From: Cladosporium sp. IMV 00045
Taxonomy: Eukaryota; Ascomycota; Dothideomycetes; Cladosporiales; Cladosporiaceae
NCBI GenBank assembly: GCA_001931905.2
Contig: MSJI02000907.1
Coordinates: forward strand, 1 to 64,000
Length of the DNA stretch: 64,000 nt
Reading direction: 5' to 3'
The position numbers were made by a program, and so were the translations under genes. Position 1 is the stretch's first letter; each line of letters starts with the position of its first letter. The notes beneath the pieces were generated by a model. It was not told the DNA's origin, did no database searches, and saw nothing but the letters and a program-made list of their open reading frames with translations. Positions 12,797 through 22,943 of the stretch are shown here, in pieces.

Positions 12797-13480
12797 GCTC
12801 TCGTTTCTGCTTATCGATTCCAATGCGAGTGGGGGGCGATGTCGGTGCGTAGATATGGGCTTGGAGGGGGGGGGGAGGAGTGTTTTGGAAGCACAGACGG
12901 CAAAAACGAACTATGGACTTACTGGATCAATGGATGATTATTGCACGGAGAGAGTTAACGAAGGTGAGGAATTGGAGGAGACTGGCTGTGTGGGAGAGTA
13001 GTGGGTAGAGTAGTGGTAGTAGTGCTGGGAGGACTCGAAGGCTTTCCCTTGGGTAGGTGGTGGGCGGCCGACGGCCCTTTTCTTCCCTCTCTTCCCTTTG
13101 CGAGTGGAGACGACGAACATTTAGCGTGGCGGCATCAATAATCCTCTCGACCACATTGGCCGCCGGGCCAAGCTGCTTATTGTGCTCTTACGCCTACGCC
13201 TTTCTGTTCGCGCGCACAGTGAAACTCCCACCGTCGTTCACTCTATTCCCGGGCCCTTGTCCCCAGTCGTGCCATGCGAGATTCCACTACTTGACTAAGG
13301 AAGTCGGTAAGATTGGAATTGGTTTTCGTTGACTCGTTTTGGGTAGTATGTTGTCTCTGTTTCTGCAGTCGAAGAAGACGTCTACCGTGGTATACTACTC
13401 TCGGCGTTCAAGCCTCATCCGTGTTTCCAGGTCTTGATAATTAACCGACTGCATATCAATAATGCATTCATCACCAACTA

Positions 13481-15892
13481 CTACATGTAGACACGCCATG
13501 ATCAACCACATCCTACTCGTTTGGTGAAAGCCGGCCACATCGCCAGCACTAGCACAACCAGGACCACCTCCATCACGACCATATAAATTTCCACAAAAGC
13601 TACGGAGCTCATCCAGCACCAACAAAGCAAAAAAAGAAAACACCACACCCGACCACATGCAAAAAAGAGCACACGCATCACACACGCACACGGCAAACCC
13701 TACCTTTCCCCAGAACTAAAAGCTGCGTGTGTGAGCCTGTCCGCATCTGCCACTAAAAAACGTGCATGTCCCCCTCCCACTCTTTGTCTGCAGCCGGGCG
13801 TTCTTCATTCGCCAACCAGCCATCTGGCAGACCTGAGAGAAATGGGATGATCGCATCGCGCAGGGTGTAGACTTCCCGCCCGCCGCCTGCTGCCAGATCT
13901 GCCGTGTCTGTGGGTTGATTTCGCTGACCGGTCGCCTCTCTGATTGGTTGCACGACCTCACTTGGATGACTTGGCTTTTCCGTGGAGTCATTTCGTGCAG
14001 TCAACTTTTTTTTTTCGCGGCCTGTCGCCCGGGAATTTTGTTTATCTCCCCTGCTTTCGTTGCTGCAGGTGCTTATCGCTGGCATGTGAGAGGCTGCATG
14101 TCTGCAGCTCTGCCGGCTGATGAGCTTGTGAAGTGCTGTCTAGCCTGACTTTGCTACTACTGTCGCTGCCCGCCGTCGCTTGTGCCTTTCGTCCTGCAGG
14201 ACAGAGATAGGCAAATCGTTCATTTCATGTGCCATACAAAAATGTCATGCCATGCTTTCGCGCCCACGCCTTGGCCCTGCCCATGCCTCGGTATCGTTGT
14301 TGTTTCCATCTTACCGGGATTGTTTGTCTCTCCATCTGTAGCTGTCTGCGTAGAGGTCAGCTGTTTCGTCAAGCTTGAGAGCTGTTATGCTACATCTACA
14401 TGTCAATAATCGATACACATCATCATAACTGCATTCCTACTATCATTCTTCTCCATTGATCGCCAACCTCTTCGCTGTCCACTCTCCCACATCCACGTGA
14501 CTAGTCCACTCTTCCCAGTCTTTCCTCAACAAAGACACCGCAAGGCAAGGCAAGGCATCCCTTCACCATCTCAAGCAATCCAATACGAGAGCGCAACCCA
14601 AAACCCTCCCTCATCACTCGGGAAGAATCGGGACCCGAATTTCTGCTGAGACAGCGGGCACGGCGGGCCTCCTAAGGCTTTTGTCTTTCGTTTCCTCAAC
14701 CAAGCGCCAGAAACACACAGACACAGACACTTGACACTACTGCTTTTTGCTCGTCGTAACCTCGCTTGTGTGCTTTTGCCTGAAAAGCTGATCTCCGCCG
14801 GTTTTTCTTCTTGTGCATGATCTCGGCTGCTGCGGTGCAATCCTGGTCGGGGAAAAAAAGTTGAAGCTTCCAAGCTGCCACCTCGTCTATGCCTAGGTGC
14901 ACGAGGCTAGGCCTCAGCGCCTTCATGTGAGATGTGATATAGAGAACAAGCTCGCATGCATACATTGTGTAGCGAGTCCGATGTCGGTCTTCTAATACTG
15001 TTTTTCCACCGCCCCCACGTCCATTGTTCTTCTTGCTTGCTTGGTGGCCATACCGCTCCAGCCTCGTCTGTCCAGCCTCATCTCTCCCTCAAATCCGACG
15101 CGGCGAACTCCTTTCATCTACTTCCCGCTGGTGAGATTTCATTCGAGTCTGGACGCCCTTGGGAGTTCTGCTGCAGAGCTCTCGCCTTTCTTTGTTTTGC
15201 TATCTGACGAGCCTCGGTCGATTTTGGCGGGATTCCATGTTGCTCGAGAAACCCGCTTTACCGCTGCTGAATTTGTCCTGTATGATGAATGATGTTTGAA
15301 TCGCTCTCTTGTCACATTATTATTATTACGAGATCACGTTCTTCCGCTCAGTACTGAGCTATGCATGTCTTTGATTTTGAGATTCACGTCGTCCTCAAGG
15401 GCGACATGCGGAAGCCATACATATAGTATTGGTGGTTTCCCGGCGGTCGTGGAAAGTTACGTCTATTGTCACTACATGTGTAGGATTTACCTATCTTGTT
15501 TCGGTATTTTATTGCTTTCTTCACGCAGAAATTGGGAACCTGCCGACATTAATAGACTGCTTGACGTCTTATACTCCTTTCTCCTTCTAGATCTTGCTGA
15601 GGTCGAAACAGTGGAGGGCGCGCGAAACCGCTCGATCGCGTTATTCATCAAGGTGGTAGGTATACTACCTCACTAATTGGCGTGTCTGTCTTGGACAGTT
15701 AGTGGTGTGTCTGCTTTGGCCATGTCAAATACATGTATCATTGCCATTGGTCTTGGAATACCACGTTTGTTCACTCCATTGGATTCGTAACACTCTCAAT
15801 CAAAGGCTACTTCGCGAAATCCTGCTTTCGGCGAGATGTTTTGCGATCAACGTGTGTAGGCGACGTACTAGGATGTCCGCTCCTACATGTAG
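13481..15892. repeat. Recurring TACATGTA-type palindromes
   Basis: The exact palindrome CTACATGTAG occurs at 13481-13490 and 15883-15892, and ATACATGTAT at 15730-15739. Partial copies (CTACATGT core) lie near 14397 and 15472. All are inside the gene-poor gap upstream of GLT1 and downstream of CHZ1. They could be dispersed protein-binding sites or chance repeats in a non-coding sequence. Confidence 0.5.
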
Positions 15893-16428
15893 TTCTCCAG
15901 GGGCGGCTACATCTAATCGAAAGTAACAAGTCACCACCAAATGTGATTTATGCAGCGTCGTAAATGTCCATGGCCGCTCGACGAAAGGGTGAATATCGAT
16001 GAGGCTGTCAAAGAAGATCCCCGCGTGCTAGAAAATTGCTCGAAGTGTAGTTGATGGTTCAATTTTGGTTTTCATTGTTCGTGCTCCGTGGTATCTACGT
16101 AATGCTCATTGAAGTTCATCCAAAAACCAATCCCAGCATGACTTTGCATTTTTATAGTTCAGTCGTCGTGTTGCTTTTGGTACTTTTCCCACTGCTATCT
16201 TCCAAAAACGCCGTGGCCTCAGCGCGCGCAGACAGAGATTCAAATGCAGGAACAGGACAGAAAAGCAGATTCGCTGACGGCTTCGGCATGTGCACATGGG
16301 TGTGTGCATGTAGGGATCGTCGTGCTGCCGTGCGTGCGAGATCCGAAACAGCTTTCACCAGCATCTTGTGACCAGCAAAGAACGAAACCACACTACTCTC
16401 GTCAAGCCAGAAGCGCTCCAGCAGTTTC

Positions 16429-16870
16429 CTACTCCTGCATCTTGTCGTCCTCGTCGACGAAGTCCTCATCCTCGTCCTCGTCCTCGTCGTCCTCCTCGAG
16501 GTTCTTGGCCGCCTCGGCGTAGTCGATGTGAACGCCGCGCGTGCGGCGGCCCATGATGTTCTCCTCGTCGATCTCCTCCATGTTGTCATCGTCGGCTTCC
16601 TCGACTTGCTCGACGCCGGTGTCCTGCAAATCGCTGTGTTAGCGTGCTTTCCTTTTGAGTGAATGCTTGCGCATGCGCGTGTATGCGCATTTGTGGTGTG
16701 TGCTGTTGCGACAAACTCACCTCACCGCTCTCGTCGTCATCGTCCTCGTCGTCGTCCATGGCCTCTTCGGTCGCTTTGCCCTTGCCCTTCTCGATCTGAT
16801 CCTGGGCGCCGACGGGGGTGTCGACGGCCTGGTTGGCGGTTGCGCTCGGGTCCTGGACGGAGTTGCTCAT
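16429..16870 (-). CDS. CHZ1: Histone H2A.Z-specific chaperone
   Basis: Chz1 binds H2A.Z-H2B dimers in the nucleus and helps SWR1-dependent exchange into chromatin. Two exons are read, 16870-16721 and 16623-16429, separated by a 97 bp intron (GTGAGT donor, TTTGCAG acceptor). They give a 114-residue, extremely acidic protein. The CHZ motif is unmistakable near residues 68-90: EEIDEENIMGRRTRGVHIDY. It is flanked by Asp/Glu runs (DDDEDDDDESGE before and EEDDEDEDEDEDF after), typical of the family. Fungal Chz1 proteins are usually 100-160 residues. The gene is transcribed away from CTF4 and shares its promoter with it. Confidence 0.9.
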
Positions 16871-17250
16871 GATTGCGGTTTTGGTGGGGTGTTTTTTTGT
16901 TGATAGGCGGTGTAGGTTTTGTTGGATGTAGAATTGAGATGTCGGTTGTTGGTTTGGCGTGAGGGAAAGCTGTGTTGTCACAAGCTGCGGTGAGGCTTGA
17001 GCTATTGATTTGCACGTGGAATTGGGTCTGCGACAGGTTGGATGTAAGTGAGGTTGCGATGGGAACAGTCGAGTCGCAGGAAGTCGGCGTTTCGCGCATT
17101 GCCCCGCTTGGGCCACTTTGGCACATGCCCGTTTTGGACGGCTGTGGGACGCGACTTCCTCACGCGACGCGTCAAAGTAATATCAAAGTGCTTGCTCGCT
17201 GCAACACCTACGAGGGGTTCCGCAACGAAATATCAGAACAAAAATAAATC
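16871..17250. promoter_or_regulatory. Divergent CHZ1 / CTF4 promoter with MluI-box cluster
   Basis: This 380 bp space separates the start codons of CHZ1 (minus) and CTF4 (plus). Three ACGCG cores lie at 17149-17153, 17162-17166 and 17167-17171; the last is a full ACGCGT MluI cell-cycle box. They sit about 80-100 bp upstream of the CTF4 ATG. In yeasts such boxes bind MBF and drive G1/S transcription of replication genes. The link here is inferred. Confidence 0.6.
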
Positions 17251-19972
17251 ATGGCGCAAAGACTACGTGGACGTCCTGCTCGTGCGTGTCAGATTCTCCA
17301 CTAATCTTCAATCAATACTGACATCCTTTACAGACCCCCCTGGACCGACTTTCTTCAGTTACACGCCAAATGGCAGGAAACTCGTCACCGTCGGAGGCAA
17401 TGGCGCTTTCCGAGTATTCGACCATCTTTCAGCAGACGAGCCAGCGATTATTGACGTCTCTACGGAGGACCACCTTGCGGTCGCCGCCCGCAACGAATTC
17501 TTCGTCGTAGGCTCGGAGGATGGCTCTGTCACGAAATATTCACTCGCCACCAATGCGATGGAAGACGTCCTCGTGCGCTGCTCATTACCAATCAGAGACG
17601 TCGCTATTTCCCCTGATGGGCAGTGGTGTGCAGTCGCCAGCGAGTATGTCGATTGATATCTCTATCCTGTGGACTTCCAGTCACAGCACTAACCGAAGCA
17701 TAGTGAGCTGGAAGTCAAGGTCGTCAACACAGCAGACATGCAGAGGGTCATGTATCTGCGAGATCAGCTCCGACCAGTCAAGGCGGTGTCGTTCGATCAC
17801 AGCGGCGCTATGCTCGCCGTGTCCTGTACTGATGGTGTTGTCTACGTCTACTCGCTGAGTTCGGAAGAGCCGCAGCTCGTCAAGAGAGTCGATGGCCTGA
17901 TCAGCCTCCTTGAGAGTGAAGCAGAAGCCAGTGCAAAGGTCTCATGGCATCCTGATGGTCGAGCGTTTGGTGCCCCTAATGCTCTCAATGGTAAGCGGGC
18001 TGCAAGACGTGATGCGAGTAGATGCTGACGGTGATAGATTTTCAAACCGTTGCTCGAAGTGACTGGCTTTCACAAAAAGGCTTCAGCGGCCACAAGTCAA
18101 AGATTACCGCCTCCGCATGGTCGCCCAACGGTGCACTCCTGGTGACTGCCGCTGCAGACAACTCCCTTATACTATGGGAAACGCGGACGCAGAAAATCTT
18201 GAAGAAGTCAGTCCGCGCTCAGTCTCTCGTTGATAATCTACTAACAAGCTGGCAGGTACGACGATGTGCGGGACGTTGTTCTAGCACTTCAATGGCACCC
18301 AACAGACAACGTTGTCTCATACACGAACAACAACGGCGAGCTCTTTATGCGAGAAGACTTCGTTCCCGACGAGCACCGCAAACTACTCGAAATCGAATTA
18401 CAACCATCACCATTGAACAAAGACCCCTTGGGTGAGATCTCAGGCAACGCAAGTCAGTCGGCTACGGATGGCTCCAAAGGGAAGCCCAGAAACGACGATG
18501 CATATCTGGACGACCTTCTCGGTCCAGACGCCATGTCAGAAGACGAAGCTTTCATCGAAGATGACGATGGCGCTGGCTATGCAGAAGCACCCAATGGTAA
18601 TGGAAAGAGAACGGCACGCCCCTTTCAGGCACCGCTGGCAAAGCGCCCTGCCAGACATGCCAACCAGAACAGCAACAACGTCTGGCAACCGCAAGTGCAT
18701 GTCCCTTTCCAGCCCGGTAGTACTCCTTGGAAAGGCAACAGGCGCTACCTCTGTCTCAACTTGACAGGCTTTGTGTGGACTGTCGATCAGGAGACTCACA
18801 ACACTGTCACTGTGGAATTCTACGACAGGTACCAACACAGGGACTTCCACTTCACCGATCCGTACAAGTACGACAAGGCTTGCCTGAACGATAAGGGGTC
18901 TCTGTTCTCCTGCGCGCCATCCAGTCAACACCCAGCAGTTCTTTACTACCGCCCACACGAAACATGGACAGCGCGAACAGATTGGAGGACTCAGCTACCA
19001 ATCGGTGAAGAAGTGACGTCCATATCTCTGAGCGACTCTTGTATCGTGGCCACTACATCCGCCGGCTACGTTCGCATTTACAGCTTGTTCGGCGTCCCTC
19101 TCAAGATGTACCGCCAAAAGAGTACGCCCGCAGTCACATGCGTCAGCTGGCGAGACTACGTAATGACCATTGGAAACGGCCCAATCGGAGGCGATGGCAT
19201 CACTCGTCTGCTGTACACCATCGAAAACGTGAAGCGCGACGAGATCTGCCAAAGCGAAGACATCCTTGCCCTGCCGTCCGGAGCCGGCCTGAAAAGCGTC
19301 TTCTTCAGCGACAAAGGCGACCCCTGCATCTACGACTCTGAGGGCGTTTTACTCATTTGCCTGCACTGGCGTACCCCAGGACAGGCAAAATGGGTACCGC
19401 TGCTTGACACGAAGACCCTTGAGCGCCTGGCATCCGGCAAGAAAGAGGAAAGCTACTGGCCCGTCGCGGTCGCCAACGACAAGTTCCACTGCATCATCCT
19501 CAAAGGCGGCGAAGACTCGCCCTACTTCCCCCGCCCGCTGCTCTCGGAGTTCGACTTCCGCGTGCCGGTCACCGAGAATGTGGCCGTCGACGACGTCGAC
19601 AACCAAGATGCCGACGTCGTCCAACAGCGCAACCTCGAGGAACAGTACGTGCGCACATCACTGCAGCACAGCCTCGTCGCCGACATGATCGAGCACACAA
19701 ACGCCACGTCGGCGCAGAAGTCAGAGGTCCCTGCGCTGGAGCGCGAGGTCGACAAGGTGCTGCTGCAGTTGCTTGCTAACGAGTGCAGGGAGGGCGAGGA
19801 GCGCGGCATGAAGGCCCTCGAGATCGCGACGCTGATGAAGGATCGCTCCGGCCAAATGCTCACCGCCGCGGGCAAGATTGCCTCGAGGTTCCAGCGGGAT
19901 ATCTTGGGCGAGAAGATCACACAGCTTGCGGAGCGCAGGCTGGTTGGTTTGGTCGACGATGATGAGGTGTGA
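17251..19972 (+). CDS. CTF4: Replisome adaptor Ctf4/Mcl1/SepB (WDHD1/AND-1 family)
   Basis: Ctf4 is the trimeric hub linking the CMG helicase to DNA polymerase alpha and supports sister-chromatid cohesion. Five exons are read: 17251-17281, 17334-17643, 17704-17990, 18038-18206 and 18256-19972. They give 837 residues with introns of 47-60 bp. The tiny first exon encodes an Arg-rich start leading to HPPGPTFFSYTPNGR, the conserved family opening. The N-terminal ~300 residues form WD40 repeats (SPDGQWCAVAS, KITASAWSPNG, LALQWHPTDN). An acidic linker (DDLLGPDAMSEDEAFIEDDD) follows. The SepB/Mcl1 beta-propeller runs from WQPQVHVPFQPG through NRRYLCLNLTGFVW and YDRYQHRDFHFTD. The C-terminal helical bundle is present; no HMG box is seen, as usual in fungi. 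The MluI boxes upstream suit S-phase expression. Confidence 0.93.
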
Positions 19973-20693
19973 TTGGCTTTTTGTACGGCTGTTGGGCGTT
20001 CTGAAGTACAGGGTGCTTCGCATTTTTTGTAAATGCATTGCGGCGCTATTTTACTTTTACTTTTTCTTCTTCGTCTTACATGCATGAACGTGCTGGTTAC
20101 ACATAGCCCTGGCCACATGTTTGTGCCATTCGATCTGCACGATCTGCATACATGCATTGTCCAATGAAACAGTCAACTTTCCCTGCAGTTTGCCTCGTTC
20201 CAGGATCTCGTCACTACCAGCGGTCGTTGGGTTACAAACAAGTAGCAAACAAATCGCGACGCAGCGCCTAGTTCCCGTTTTTAGTTCGTCGTCTTCTTGA
20301 TTTAGGGCAACCATCTTAGGCAATCTCTTGCTTGGTCCACCCAATTGAATCAGAACCCACTGCTGACGATTGTGTTTGGTAGGTTTGGGAAACGCGTAGG
20401 TGCGAGGTATGTGGTCTGGGGATGAGATGTCTGGATGTGAAATGCGTGGTTGTTGAGCGATGATGAGATGAAAAGTCGACTAAACAAGGCATTTCTGTGC
20501 TCCTTACGCGGTTCACGTCCTGATTCTCAGCTTGAAATGGCGATCTTCGTCGTCTCACAGGACATATTGATCTCTATAAACTCAGATGCTTGACTCTACT
20601 AAAAATATTAGAGAGACTCAAAAGCAATTCAGAAGCTCTTCCGACTATCCTCATCGGTCAAGCTGTATGAGCAATTGAGCTCCATACTCACAT
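19973..20693. other. Intergenic region
   Basis: Contains the CTF4 3' region and non-coding sequence. Short ORFs on both strands lack recognisable domains. No RNA gene or repeat stands out. Confidence 0.4.
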
Positions 20694-21318
20694 ATGTTTG
20701 ACATCAAAAACAACAGTCTGGAGCTCGCAACGAGGAAACACGGCTGCGGCGGCAACGTCCTGGGTCATAACTACGGCAACAACAGTAGCCACAACAGTCC
20801 TTACGCACAACCTTGGACCGTCGGCTATCCCTGGCCTTCCGTCCAAACGTGTAGCCACTACCAGGGCGGCTGCAATTCAACATATGCCCCTATTTACGCT
20901 CCTATGTACCCCCAAAACCGCACCTAAAGCCGCACCCAAACGTACGCTCCTTCCAATACCCTTCTGTACGCTCCATCTTACTCCCCAACCTGGGCGCCCT
21001 CCTTTAGTCCCAGCTTGAGCCTCAGCCCATTTTATTCGATTAACAATTACCCTCCGCCACCTTTCTTCCCACCGCCCTTTTTCCCGCCGCTTTTCTGGGG
21101 ACCTGCCTTTTTGGGATGATGACTTCCCTCCCTGGGACCCGTATGACTTTCCTCCCGGAAACTGGCCTGGAGGACGGGGGAGGAGACCGGGACGGTGGAA
21201 TGATCCGTTCATGCCTGGATTTGATCCGTTTGGACCAAGTGGCTGGCCTCGCGATCCCTATTCTTGGGATCCCTTTGCTTGGGATCCTCGGAGTCTTTGG
21301 GACATTCTGAAAAGGTGA
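20694..21318 (+). pseudogene. Disrupted Tyr/Pro/Trp-rich low-complexity protein gene
   Basis: An ATG at 20694 opens a frame encoding Asn/His/Tyr-rich sequence, then YAP-type repeats (NSTYAPIYAPMYPQ). A TAA at 20925-20927 interrupts it. The same frame continues with the same composition (QTYAPSNTLLYAPSYSP, then NYPPPPFFPPPFFPP) to a TGA at 21117. Dropping one T from the TTTTT run at 21108-21112 would shift into a second open frame of matching style (WDDDFPPWDPYDFPPGNW, GWPRDPYSWDPFAWDP) that ends at TGA 21316-21318. Composition continuity across both breaks suggests one former gene of about 207 codons, with one nonsense and one frameshift change. Sequence error, an unseen intron or recoding cannot be excluded. 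The family is unknown. Confidence 0.45.
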
Positions 21319-22943
21319 TATGCGACTTGGCGGCGAGGAATCGGAGGTGGCGAGGAGGGTAGGAGGTATGCGTTCATGAGCCCTGGTAAGGCGAGGCGAG
21401 TCGGATGTCTGTATCTGCAACCTGTATGATTTGCGTTGGTGTTGAGCATGTCATGTACTCTGAACCATCAGTCTGTATGCATTGCTCGGGACACAGTCCC
21501 ACAAATGCTGTTTCACTGCATGTTGTGACTTTGCCTGCAGCTTCCATCGTGGATCGGAGAGAAAGAGCGTTCGAACACGCGCTCATATCAATTTCCACGA
21601 GGCGAGTCCCTTTGGTAGATACAGCTTTCGGTGAGTGATCGCTCAACAATGTATCAGAGATGCGCATAGATGAGTTGACGCAAGTTAATGACACCTCAAG
21701 GTACTTGTCAACAAAGTAAAAAACTCATAGTCCAGACATGCACACCAAATTAGAGATTTGGATATAATTGCTTTAGTTTTGCCTGCCTCTCCTAAGCATT
21801 ATGGCTACTTTGTAGTAAGAAAACAGCAATTGATCTACAGTCACGCGGGATCATCGATCAATCAGAGATGGGTATGTATAGGACTTCGATCGGTGATCAA
21901 TAAGCCGCACCGGAAAGGGAATAGGGTCAGATGCAACGTGTTGGTGATATCGAGATTGGTAGTTCTAGAGCTTTGCGCATTTCTCGCGAATTATTAAAGC
22001 TGCTTGAACATTACTTTTTGCCTTTTTTCCTTCTTACCTCTGCAATCATATGAGTATGGGACTAGGAAGTGCCGCGTTCACAAACAGCTTGCAAGTGAAT
22101 GGATATATGTGTTCGCTGAAGTCTTGTGCAACCATTGACGAAACTTCGTTCTATCAAAGCAGGATGTCATAATACTCGTCAACGCTGCGTCTCGCCCACA
22201 TTTCAGTCCGCACCGGAGCTGATGCCACCATGCAAGGAAAGACCACAATGCCGTGGCTTGCAGGAGGGGTTTGAAATCCATCCCATCAGTACACCTGCAG
22301 AGTCGGAGCCGGACAACACTCCGGTTCAATGTGTCTATGACTTCTTGGATTGACATTGAAGGCGAAGGGATCAGCTGTCGTACCACCTAAAAGACGATGA
22401 GGATCGCCATGACCAAGCGGGCCCAGGCCCTGATAGCTAGGATCTGCGGTTGCTGCTGGGGTATCTCAACCAACAAGATCTGGTGTCTGAATACGATGGC
22501 GATTTCTGCATGCTTTGGGACTCGGTTGTGCTTTTGTCGATATTGATCCCATCGCGATTGTGCTACAGGAACCAGCATGCTTGCATCCGTGGGGAAGTGC
22601 GGGATCTGTTTTAGACGTCGTGGATGCTGAACATATTCGCCGTGCCTGAGGCTAGACCAATGGCAGCCATTCATTGCCCTGGGCGCTGACCCGGAGTTTC
22701 TGTATATAGTGAAGTTGGCCACCACAGTATTTCTGGCACATTTTCGTGTGCACTTGCGGCACTTAGGAGACGTTAGCTCACTGACGGCTCTACGAACCCA
22801 ATGCTCAATACTCAACCGATTACAAACTGTACCACGCCCACGGCTCTCTTACAACTCACAAGAATTTTGAAAGTGGCGAGGAAGTCTCGCATCTGTGAGT
22901 CTGTTCAGAGACTGCGGTTATTTCCAGCTTCTTCAGGTCTACG
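21319..22943. other. Intergenic region, no supported gene
   Basis: About 1.6 kb with only short ORFs. The longest, on the minus strand (22815-22387), has no early ATG and no recognisable domain. The right end must contain the promoter of the Zn2Cys6 gene that starts at 22944. The sequence is less GC-rich than the neighbouring housekeeping genes. Confidence 0.4.

Larger units (their letters stand above)
12258..16428. other. 4.2 kb gene-poor gap
   Basis: No convincing protein gene is visible between the GLT1 start and the CHZ1 stop. The left part (12258 to ~13150) is probably the GLT1 promoter and 5' leader, with CT/GA-rich stretches and a short CGT repeat. One ATG-started minus-strand ORF (14085-13753, 110 residues, Lys/Glu-rich then PFLSGLPDGWLANEE) could be a small gene, but it resembles no family I recognise. 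The right part (14.4-16.4 kb) has many pyrimidine-rich tracts and several ACATGT palindromes. A non-coding RNA or a very long leader is possible but not demonstrable here. Confidence 0.5.

Noticed and set aside
13753..14085. 110-residue ATG-started minus-strand ORF
   Set aside because: Possible but unsupported: no motif, single short ORF in a 4 kb non-coding gap; described in the gap entry instead of as a gene.
14541..14556. Short GGCAA tandem repeat
   Set aside because: Only three units; no functional inference can be made.
22387..22815. Minus-strand 142-codon frame
   Set aside because: It does not begin with ATG, the first ATG is far inside, and the sequence shows no domain; it also lies in the promoter of a confirmed gene.
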